Assembly (NCBI GenBank): GCA_913056375.1
Contig: CAJXNF010000003.1
Location: 1-33,053 of the forward strand
Direction: 5' to 3'
Length of the DNA: 33,053 bases
Source: an uncultured Pseudomonadota bacterium
Lineage (GTDB): Bacteria; SAR324; NAC60-12
Made by a program: the position numbers and the translations under genes. The notes below the pieces were generated by a model. The model worked only from the letters and a program-made list of their open reading frames with translations. It made no database searches and was not told the origin of the DNA. Each line of letters starts with the position of its first letter. Positions within the stretch are counted from its first letter, which is position 1. Positions 1 through 6,401 of the stretch are shown piece after piece.

Positions 1-456
1 GGAAGTAGCCCCACTCTGCTGTACAGGCAACTCTACGACTACGTCTGGGGCCTGCCGAAAACGGAGAGTCAGCGTGTGTGATTCTCCAAGTTTAGGTGCC
101 TGTTTCAAGTTGATCAGCATGATGTGATAGCCTCCGGGTTTGAGCATCACCATGCCCTTTGCTGGAACTTCAAGGGAATCCACAGGGTACATCTTCATCA
201 TACCGTTCTCTTCCTTGACGTTGTGGATTTCCACTACTTCAGCCAGAGGTGAACTGGCCCCAATCAGGGCATCTGCCTGATCTTGGTGGTTCATCATGGT
301 CAGGTAGGCAGCCCCCATCTTGGCATTGGGAGGTGTCGCTCGAATCCAACCATTGGTGACTCCCATTTCAGCCATGGACTGTGCGAACACAACACTAATA
401 CTTAGTATGGACAACAAACCGATGAATAAGCCAAATATTTTTGAAATTTGTTTCAT
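1..456 (-). CDS. PCu(A)C periplasmic copper chaperone (3' end cut off)
   Basis: Reading leftward from ATG at 456, the frame stays open to the window edge (152 codons, no stop), so the C-terminus is missing. It begins with a signal peptide (MKQISKIFGLF, then a hydrophobic run ending VVFAQ). Features of the PCu(A)C (DUF461) family follow: GWIRATPPNAKMGAAYLTM near residue 40, a MMNHQDQADALIGASSP stretch, EIHNVKEENGMMKM with the copper-binding H and M residues, and KPGGYHIMLINLK. These proteins bind Cu(I) in the periplasm and help metallate the CuA site of cytochrome oxidase. A GGAG lies about nine bases before the start. The gene lies downstream of the small exported protein at 702-1085, with a 245-base gap containing a hairpin at 504-521. 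Family assignment is firm; the copper role is taken from the family. Confidence 0.9.
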   Translation of the reverse strand, partial: MKQISKIFGLFIGLLSILSISVVFAQSMAEMGVTNGWIRATPPNAKMGAAYLTMMNHQDQADALIGASSPLAEVVEIHNVKEENGMMKMYPVDSLEVPAKGMVMLKPGGYHIMLINLKQAPKLGESHTLTLRFRQAPDVVVELPVQQSGATS

Positions 457-503
457 TGTTGATTCTTTCTCCAGGAGTAGTTGCTCCACAGTTTGAACGT
501 AAC

Positions 504-521
504 CTGAGCGCTAAAGCTCAG
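504..521 (-). other. Hairpin in the leader of the copper chaperone gene
   Basis: CTGAGC at 504-509 pairs with GCTCAG at 516-521 around a six-base loop, 48 bases upstream of the chaperone start. A second inverted repeat, TTGAAAC at 632-638 and GTTTCAA at 656-662, lies further upstream. Neither is followed by a T-run on the minus strand, so neither looks like a terminator. They could be leader structure or operator sites; function is unknown. Confidence 0.3.
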
Positions 522-701
522 TCCTCCGGTCTCACTGCAGAGAAAAATTGTGCGCTCTCCTTGTTACTGCTCAGATGATCAAAGGACCTGAAGTGATCGA
601 ATCGCAGGTAGCTATTGACGCGGAGAGTATTTTGAAACGTCCGATGTTCTTCAGAGTTTCAAGGAAAACAACAGACGCTCAGTAATTTTGGCAAGAATGG
701 A

Positions 702-1085
702 TCAGAATGGAGGAGGAGCCCGCAGGGAAGCCAGACTCAGCCAGGCCTTCGCAATAAAAGGAGACTGGTAGGGGAGGTTACTAAGTATGTGGACTAGAAC
801 CGGCCCAAGGATTGGGGTCATGGGAGGTAGAACAAGTGTGGCGCTCCCAGAGTTCCAAGCTAGTAGGGCGGGGCAAGGTTCTGTATCCGTAGAAACGGGA
901 GTCAATGGGAAGGGCAGACAGTCCAGATGCTCTGCCAGGTCTGCGGAGACAAAAGCACCTGTTGGTGTGCGGAACCCGCTCGTGTGCTGCACATGCACTG
1001 GGATCACACTGAGCCAGATCAGCAGCAATACAGCCAGTGCTCCAGCCAAACTACGAAGATTTTTAGAACGATAACTTGTGCTCAT
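702..1085 (-). CDS. Small exported or membrane-anchored protein, DUF2946-like
   Basis: A 127-residue protein from ATG at 1085; the same frame can be extended to a TTG at 1244 but the extra 53 residues have no signal or coding character, so the ATG is preferred. Residues 1-35 are a basic stretch (MSTSYRSKNLRS) followed by a hydrophobic helix (LAGALAVLLLIWLSVIPV), that is, a signal peptide or anchor. The mature part is rich in Pro, His and Cys, and the end reads SLASLRAPPPF, which resembles the Arg-x-Pro-Pro tail of DUF2946 proteins. Those are often found near copper or TonB genes, and the next gene here is a PCu(A)C copper chaperone on the same strand. Only a weak AGGTG precedes the start. Membership in DUF2946 is an inference from size, architecture and tail; function unknown. 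Confidence 0.5.
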   Translation of the reverse strand: MSTSYRSKNLRSLAGALAVLLLIWLSVIPVHVQHTSGFRTPTGAFVSADLAEHLDCLPFPLTPVSTDTEPCPALLAWNSGSATLVLPPMTPILGPVLVHILSNLPYQSPFIAKAWLSLASLRAPPPF

Positions 1086-1304
1086 GCACCTGTTGGGGAA
1101 GAAGACTTTTTTCAAAAATATTATTCTCCCAACCCTACCGCACTCTCCACAAAATTCTAGGATTTTTGAGTGAAATGAGAATTGGTTTGGTGGATCAATG
1201 AGCACATTCCGTAGTTGCAGTCGGTCATAACGGTCGACTGGCAAACTCTTTTCATGGCCAGATGCGAATTTGTTTGAACCCTGATTCAGGAAGGAGTTGC
1301 CCCG

Positions 1305-1775
1305 ATGTCGATCTCTGTTCTCCCACGCCGTCGTCCATTGGTCACGGATGGAAGCATCGCTTCAATACATGGCTTGGAAATTGGTGCCGAACGCTCACTG
1401 CCCATCTTCAGTATGGGAGTCTCTGCGGGTTTCCCTTCACCGGCAGAAGATCATCTGGAGGGACGCTTGGACCTCAATGAGCACCTGATTCCTCATCCTA
1501 CCTCAACCTTCTTTGTCCGAGCTGCTGGAGATTCAATGATCCAGGCTGGAATCTTCGACGGAGACCTGCTGGTAGTGGATCGGTCCATCGAGCAACGCAA
1601 GGGTCGGATTGTGATTGCTTCGCTACATGGAGAGTTTACTCTCAAGCGGCTTTGGCAGGATGGAGGTCGGATTGAGTTGCGTCCGGAAAACGAAAATTAT
1701 GAATCCATCCAAGTGACGGTGGATGATGCTTTTGCTGTCTGGGGAGTGGTGACCTATGTCATCCACAAGCTCTGA
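1305..1775 (+). CDS. umuD: UmuD-like polymerase V subunit, S24 self-cleaving peptidase
   Basis: A 156-residue LexA/UmuD-family protein. The self-cleavage site is A41-G42 in SAGFPSPA, the catalytic serine is S77 in AGDSM and the catalytic lysine is K114 in FTLKRL. These lie exactly 17 residues beyond the E. coli UmuD positions (C24-G25, S60, K97), and the total length is also 17 residues greater, so the extra sequence is all N-terminal. In the family, RecA-stimulated cleavage gives UmuD', which joins UmuC to form an error-prone translesion polymerase. AAGGAG at 1290-1295 supports the ATG at 1305. The 3' end overlaps umuC by 20 bases, so the two are translationally coupled. I saw no clear LexA box in the upstream 160 bases. 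Confidence 0.95.
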   Translation: MSISVLPRRRPLVTDGSIASIHGLEIGAERSLPIFSMGVSAGFPSPAEDHLEGRLDLNEHLIPHPTSTFFVRAAGDSMIQAGIFDGDLLVVDRSIEQRKGRIVIASLHGEFTLKRLWQDGGRIELRPENENYESIQVTVDDAFAVWGVVTYVIHKL

Positions 1776-3033
1776 ACCCTGCCTAGCGCTGGTTGATTGT
1801 AACAATTTCTACGTTTCCTGTGAGCGAGTCTTTCGGCCCGACTTAGCAAAAGTTCCAGTAGCTGTCCTCAGCAACAACGATGGTTGCGTGATCGCCCGCA
1901 GTGAGGAGGTCAAGCAATTGGGGGTAGCGATGGGGACTCCCTACTTTCAGTGTGGACCAGAGTTGCGTCGGGCTGGGGCTGTTGTTTTCAGCAGCAACTA
2001 TCCACTCTACGGAGATTTCAGCCAGCGGGTGATGCAAACGCTGGAGGCTCAGTGTCCACGGGTGGAACGTTACTCAATCGATGAAGCCTTCGTCGAGATT
2101 CCCGGTAGCGAACAGACAGAGCGAGAAGCCTTCGCTCGACAATTGCGGGAACGGGTCCTGCGAGATACGGGCATTCCTGTCTCGATTGGGTTGGCTCCAA
2201 CGAAGGTACTGGCCAAGTTGGCCAATCGACAGGCCAAACGGCGCAAGGAAGCTGCAGGGATCTGGTCCATGCCGGACGATCCAGAAATTCGTCAACAGCA
2301 GCTTTCAGTGACCCCATTGACGGATATCTGGGGCATTGGTAGGCGTTGGGCAAGGCGCTTGGAAACCGAAGGTTGGCAGAATGCTGCAGACTTGGCAGCT
2401 GCTGATCCTGCAATGATCCGGCTTGTCGCCAATGTGGTTTTGCAGCGAATCGCTTTGGAGCTACGTGGAGAACCCTGTCTTTCCTTGGAAGAAACTAGCC
2501 CACCACCGCGCTCACTGGTGCGTAGTCGTTCCTTCGGTCAACCGCTTTACCAGCTGACAGAATTGCGTCCAGCCCTTGGACGATACCTGCAACGCGGCTG
2601 GGAGCATTTGCGTAGGCATCATTTGAGGGCAAGCGGAATCCAGGTCTTTCTGCACACCAGCCGTTTTCACAGAGAAGTTCGCTATTTCGGTAGCCGACAA
2701 GCGGTCATCGAGCCAACAGATGATCTTTGGGAACTCCAACGTTGTGCCTTTGCATTATTGCAACAAGCCTATCGCTCGGGTGTGGCCTATACCCGCTGCG
2801 GGGTAATGCTCTTTGGTCTGGAACCCGATCAGCCTTCCTGGAATATGGACACAGCGTGGCAACCGAGAGCAGAACTGCAGCAAGCCATCACAGGACTCCA
2901 GCAACGTTGGGGACGTAATGTGCTACAGTTGGCTCACACCTTGACGGCAGCCAAAGGGTTGCCACTCCAGCAACATCGATCCCCACGCTACACCACTCAA
3001 TGGTCCGAATTACCAGTGATCGGGCTTCACTGA
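1756..3033 (+). CDS. umuC: UmuC-like Y-family translesion DNA polymerase
   Basis: At 425 residues it is close to E. coli UmuC (422). The catalytic carboxylates are visible as D14 (ALVDCNNFY) and D109-E110 (SIDEAF), each eight residues beyond the E. coli positions. Other conserved blocks are VLSNNDGCVIARS, FSSNYPLYGD, IGLAPTKVLAKLAN, DIWGIGRRW, VVLQRIALELRGEPCL and the C-terminal SPRYTTQWSEL. It is the polymerase subunit that copies over DNA lesions with UmuD'. The canonical hydrophobic clamp-binding motif seen as QLNLF in E. coli is not obvious; the corresponding stretch reads DQPSWNMD. The start lies inside umuD, 20 bases before its stop, so expression depends on the umuD transcript and probably on coupled translation. 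Confidence 0.96.
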   Translation: MSSTSSEPCLALVDCNNFYVSCERVFRPDLAKVPVAVLSNNDGCVIARSEEVKQLGVAMGTPYFQCGPELRRAGAVVFSSNYPLYGDFSQRVMQTLEAQCPRVERYSIDEAFVEIPGSEQTEREAFARQLRERVLRDTGIPVSIGLAPTKVLAKLANRQAKRRKEAAGIWSMPDDPEIRQQQLSVTPLTDIWGIGRRWARRLETEGWQNAADLAAADPAMIRLVANVVLQRIALELRGEPCLSLEETSPPPRSLVRSRSFGQPLYQLTELRPALGRYLQRGWEHLRRHHLRASGIQVFLHTSRFHREVRYFGSRQAVIEPTDDLWELQRCAFALLQQAYRSGVAYTRCGVMLFGLEPDQPSWNMDTAWQPRAELQQAITGLQQRWGRNVLQLAHTLTAAKGLPLQQHRSPRYTTQWSELPVIGLH

Positions 3034-3174
3034 TCGGCTCAAGCGCTCCCCAGATATTCAACAGATGTCTTTCCTTCCACTGACCAAACAATCTTCATTA
3101 CGGCCTTGGAAGCTTTGCCGAAGCCTTTCCCTGTAGGTTGATACAACAAGTTTTGAGTGTTCATCGACTCAAAC

Positions 3175-3202
3175 TTGGACTTTGGTCGGTTTCTGTTACA
3201 CT
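3175..3202 (+). promoter_or_regulatory. Putative sigma-70 promoter of sodB
   Basis: TTGGAC at 3175-3180, a 16-base spacer and TACACT at 3197-3202, with a TG two bases before the -10 element. It is about 90 bases upstream of the sodB start and downstream of umuC. The match is moderate. No Fur-type palindrome was seen in the 260-base gap. Confidence 0.4.
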
Positions 3203-3293
3203 TCTGTTCATCTGATGGGAAGCAACGCTTCGCCACCGCCTTCGACGCGGTTGTCGAGGGATTACTAACACGAGTCTTTCTGAAAGGATCTCA

Positions 3294-3872
3294 ATGGAAC
3301 ACCAACTCCCCGCCCTGCCCTATGCCATGGATGCCCTTGCACCACACATTTCTGCTGAGACCCTGGAGTTTCACTATGGCAAGCATCATCAAACCTATGT
3401 GACCAAGCTCAACGGTCTGATTCCCGGGACAGAATTCGAGAACATGTCCTTAGAAGATATTGTTGGCAAGTCCAGTGGTGGCGTTTTCAACAATGCAGCC
3501 CAGGTTTGGAATCATACTTTCTACTGGAACTGCCTGAGCCCCAATGGAGGTGGAGCACCCAATGACAAACTAGCTTCAGCGCTGCAGGGTTCCTTTGGCT
3601 CCGTTGATGCGTTCAAAGAGCAGTTCACCAATTCGGCGGTCAACAACTTCGGCTCTGGGTGGACCTGGTTGGTGCAGAATTCCGATGGCAAGCTGGCGCT
3701 AGAGAACACAAGCAACGCAGCAACTCCTCTGACCGGAGCAAGCACACCATTGCTAACCTGTGATGTCTGGGAACACGCTTACTACATCGACTATCGCAAC
3801 GCTCGTCCAAAGTATCTGGACGCCTTCTGGAATCTCGTGAACTGGGACTTTGTCACAGACAACATGAGCTGA
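3294..3872 (+). CDS. sodB: Iron superoxide dismutase
   Basis: A 192-residue cytoplasmic superoxide dismutase that converts superoxide to hydrogen peroxide and oxygen. It aligns over its full length with E. coli SodB (193 residues). Metal ligands are H27 (EFHYGKHH), H74 (WNHTFYWN), D157 and H161 (DVWEHAYY). The iron-type second-sphere Gln is Q70 in NNAAQVW, and GSGWTWLVQNSDGKL is typical of Fe-SOD. No signal peptide is present. AAAGGA lies six bases before the ATG. The gene stands alone, with its own candidate promoter at 3175-3202 and a hairpin at 3887-3914 just after the stop. The metal call is by sequence signature only; some members of the family accept Mn. Confidence 0.96.
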   Translation: MEHQLPALPYAMDALAPHISAETLEFHYGKHHQTYVTKLNGLIPGTEFENMSLEDIVGKSSGGVFNNAAQVWNHTFYWNCLSPNGGGAPNDKLASALQGSFGSVDAFKEQFTNSAVNNFGSGWTWLVQNSDGKLALENTSNAATPLTGASTPLLTCDVWEHAYYIDYRNARPKYLDAFWNLVNWDFVTDNMS

Positions 3873-3886
3873 TCGATCTCTCCTTT

Positions 3887-3914
3887 GCAGACCGCTTTTG
3901 CTGCTGCGGTCTGC
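3887..3914 (+). terminator. Perfect 9-bp hairpin after sodB
   Basis: GCAGACCGC at 3887-3895 pairs perfectly with GCGGTCTGC at 3906-3914 around a ten-base loop, 14 bases after the sodB stop. No T-run follows on the plus strand, so termination would be imperfect or factor-assisted; the position still favours a terminator or 3'-end stabiliser. Confidence 0.45.
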
Positions 3915-3937
3915 CTCCGCCCGCGGCAAATCAATCC

Positions 3938-3966
3938 TTGCAATTTCAATAGCAGTTTCTTATACT
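3938..3966 (+). promoter_or_regulatory. Strong sigma-70-like promoter for hppA
   Basis: TTGCAA at 3938-3943 and TATACT at 3961-3966 are separated by exactly 17 bases. Transcription would begin near 3973, giving a leader of about 150 bases before the hppA start at 4122. The leader is GC-rich with several short stems (for example GCCTCGGAGGC, and CGCT/AGCG with an aca loop). I do not recognise a known riboswitch in it. Confidence 0.65.
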
Positions 3967-4121
3967 TAGCGGCTTTCCATTTGGCGACTCCTCCTCTGGA
4001 AGAGCATGGAGCCTCGGAGGCGTGGCCTGCACCAGAGAAGTCCGGAACACGCTACAAGCGCGTCTAGCCTTCACTCCTTTCCTTCTGTTTCCACCTCATT
4101 TCTCAACGGAGTAAGTCTCTC

Positions 4122-6248
4122 ATGACCATTTCGCTCATTTTGGTCCTGTCGGTCTTTGGACTGCTGATTGCCCTATACTATGCCCGTCAGGTCTCGCAAA
4201 TCCCATTGACCCAAGGCATCTCTGACCCTGCAGAAGCAGAACGCCTGCGCAAGATTCACGGTGCGATTTCCAAGGGGGCGATGGCCTTCCTGACCCAAGA
4301 GTATCGCTACATGATCTATTTCATGGTGGCATTTGCAGTTCTGATCTCATTTTTAGTGGATGATCCACACACGACCAACCTGAATGAGGGCTTCTATACA
4401 GCGTTCTCATTCCTGCTTGGGGCTGGTGTGTCCATCGCCTCTGGATTCATTGGGATGAAGATTGCGACCATTGGTAACGCACGCACAACCGTTTCTGCCA
4501 AGACTTCGATTTCCAAGGCGTTCCAGGTAGCTTTGCATTCTGGTGCGGTGATGGGTTTTGGCCTAGTTGGTTTGGCTGTACTCGGACTGATCGGTGTGTA
4601 TCTGATGTTGCTGGGCATGCTGCCTTCCGGAGTGGACACACACATCTTGATGGAAGTCATGGCTGGCTTTGGTCTGGGTGGCTCTTCGATTGCGCTGTTT
4701 GGTCGTGTAGGCGGTGGGATCTTCACCAAGGCAGCAGACGTTGGGGCTGACCTGGTTGGGAAGGTGGAGCAGGGAATTCCGGAGGACGATCCTCGCAACC
4801 CAGCAGTCATCGCAGATAATGTTGGTGACAACGTTGGTGACGTAGCAGGGATGGGAGCAGACCTCTTCGGTTCCTGTGCGGAAAGTACCTGCGCCGCATT
4901 AGTGATTGGTGCCGTGGCCTTTGCCACCAACCTGGAGGCCTTACTCTTCCCGATTCTGGTCACAGCCATTGGGATACCGCTGGCGCTAGCCACGATGTTC
5001 ACGGCTCGGGTTCAGGAAGAGAAAGATGTAGCTCCTACTCTGAAGAAGCTGCTGGTTGTCTCTACGATCCTCAGCGTGGTTGTGATGTTCTTCGTGACCA
5101 AGTGGGCTCTGCCGGCGACCTTCGTGATCAGTGGCTCAGAATATACCAATCTTGGTATCTACTGGTGCTACTTCGCTGGAGCAGTGGCTGGTCTGGCGGT
5201 AGGACTACTGACAGAATACTACACGTCTCATGATTTCGCGCCTGTGCGAGAAGTAGCCAAAGCCTCAGAAACAGGCTCAGCTACCAACATCATTTTTGGT
5301 TTGGCACTTGGCTACCACAGCTCTGTCGGATCAATCCTGGCAATCGCAGTCAGTATTTATGTGCCATTCTACTTTGGTGGAATGTACGGAGTAGCGATTG
5401 CAGCTTTGGGTATGCTCAGCACACTGATCATTGGTCTGGCCATTGATGCTTACGGCCCAGTGGCTGACAATGCTGGTGGTATTGCTGAGATGAGCGGTAT
5501 GGAAGAGGGTGTGCGAAAGCGCACTGACGTGCTGGATGCTGCTGGTAACACAACCGCTGCGATTGGCAAGGGCTTCGCAATTGGTTCTGCGATCCTGACG
5601 GCCTTAGCTTTATTTGCGGCCTTCCTGACCCGTGCTGACTATCTACAGCCGGATGTTGACCTGATGGCTAGCATCAGCTTGCTGGATCCGTTGGTACTGA
5701 CCGGCCTCTTCGTCGGCGCCATGCTGCCCTTCCTCTTCTCAGCAATGACCATGAAGTCTGTTGGAAAAGCAGCCTTTGACATGATTGAGGAAGTACGCCG
5801 TCAGTTCCGGACGATTGATGGCATCATGGAGGGCAAGGCCGAACCAGACTACGCACAATGTGTCGCTATTTCGACCAAGGCTGCTGTCCGTGAAATGATT
5901 CCTCCCGGTATCCTGATTTTAGGTACTCCAATCCTTGTGGGCTTCCTTTTCGGTATTCCTGCACTCGCTGGAGTATTAGCCGGTTCATTGGTCGCTGGTG
6001 GGGTTTTGGCAATCTCTTCAGCCAACTCTGGAGGGGCCTGGGACAACGCCAAGAAGTACATTGAAGCTGGGAACCTGGGTGGAAAAGGAACCGATACTCA
6101 CAAAGCCGCTGTGGTTGGTGACACGGTGGGTGATCCCTTGAAAGACACCTCTGGTCCTTCGCTGAATATTCTGATCAAGCTGTCAGCGATTCTCAGCCTT
6201 GTCTTTGTTCCTTTCTTTGTAGAATACGGTGGATTATTGGTCAACTGA
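4122..6248 (+). CDS. hppA: Membrane-bound H+-translocating pyrophosphatase, K+-dependent type
   Basis: A 708-residue polytopic inner-membrane protein that hydrolyses pyrophosphate and pumps cations. The pyrophosphate site is plain: DVGADLVGKVE at 206-216, EDDPRNP at 221-227, DNVGDNVGD at 232-240, and the C-terminal GDTVGDPLKDTSGPS near 666-680. In GNTTAAIGKGF the switch position (A479) is Ala, the form found in K+-dependent enzymes; K+-independent ones carry Lys. After ADLFGSCAES the conserved acidic residue is E254, placed one helical turn later than in Na+-pumping enzymes and as in plant vacuolar H+-PPases. I infer K+-dependent proton pumping. A GGAG lies about ten bases before the ATG. It is monocistronic, between a strong promoter (3938-3966) and a hairpin (6276-6298). 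Confidence 0.96.
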   Translation: MTISLILVLSVFGLLIALYYARQVSQIPLTQGISDPAEAERLRKIHGAISKGAMAFLTQEYRYMIYFMVAFAVLISFLVDDPHTTNLNEGFYTAFSFLLGAGVSIASGFIGMKIATIGNARTTVSAKTSISKAFQVALHSGAVMGFGLVGLAVLGLIGVYLMLLGMLPSGVDTHILMEVMAGFGLGGSSIALFGRVGGGIFTKAADVGADLVGKVEQGIPEDDPRNPAVIADNVGDNVGDVAGMGADLFGSCAESTCAALVIGAVAFATNLEALLFPILVTAIGIPLALATMFTARVQEEKDVAPTLKKLLVVSTILSVVVMFFVTKWALPATFVISGSEYTNLGIYWCYFAGAVAGLAVGLLTEYYTSHDFAPVREVAKASETGSATNIIFGLALGYHSSVGSILAIAVSIYVPFYFGGMYGVAIAALGMLSTLIIGLAIDAYGPVADNAGGIAEMSGMEEGVRKRTDVLDAAGNTTAAIGKGFAIGSAILTALALFAAFLTRADYLQPDVDLMASISLLDPLVLTGLFVGAMLPFLFSAMTMKSVGKAAFDMIEEVRRQFRTIDGIMEGKAEPDYAQCVAISTKAAVREMIPPGILILGTPILVGFLFGIPALAGVLAGSLVAGGVLAISSANSGGAWDNAKKYIEAGNLGGKGTDTHKAAVVGDTVGDPLKDTSGPSLNILIKLSAILSLVFVPFFVEYGGLLVN

Positions 6249-6275
6249 GACCAACTACCGGATTCCCTCTTTTCG

Positions 6276-6298
6276 GGCTGGCTGATCACAGGCCAGCC
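6276..6298 (+). terminator. Hairpin terminator candidate after hppA
   Basis: GGCTGGC at 6276-6282 pairs with GCCAGCC at 6292-6298 over a nine-base loop, 27 bases after the hppA stop. The following bases are pyrimidine-rich (TCTTCCTGCCTCATTTTT), with the T-run somewhat distant, so this is a moderate intrinsic-terminator candidate. Confidence 0.5.
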
Positions 6299-6310
6299 TC
6301 TTCCTGCCTC

Positions 6311-6370
6311 ATTTTTGCCACAAAAATATTGCTCTCTGCTAGTGCTTCTTAGATGATGATGATTTTTGTG
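6311..6370. repeat. ATTTTTG/CAAAAAT inverted-repeat set upstream of the hybrid kinase
   Basis: ATTTTTG at 6311-6317 and CAAAAAT at 6321-6327 form a perfect 7-bp palindrome with a three-base spacer. A third arm, ATTTTTGTG at 6362-6370, is the exact inverse of CACAAAAAT at 6319-6327 (9 bp, 34-base spacing). The set sits directly in front of the kinase start at 6402. It could be an operator or alternative hairpins in the leader; no known regulator site was recognised. Confidence 0.4.
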
Positions 6371-6401
6371 ACTTTTCGTTAGCCTTCGTGGAGTTATGCC
6401 C

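Noticed and set aside
1086..1244. N-terminal extension of the DUF2946-like protein to a TTG at 1244
   Set aside because: The extra 53 residues would precede the signal peptide, carry no family features and begin at a rare start codon.
4394..5002. 202-codon antisense frame inside hppA
   Set aside because: It lies wholly within the well-supported pyrophosphatase gene, is low-complexity (Pro/Thr/Ser rich) and has no motif; it is a shadow of biased codon use.
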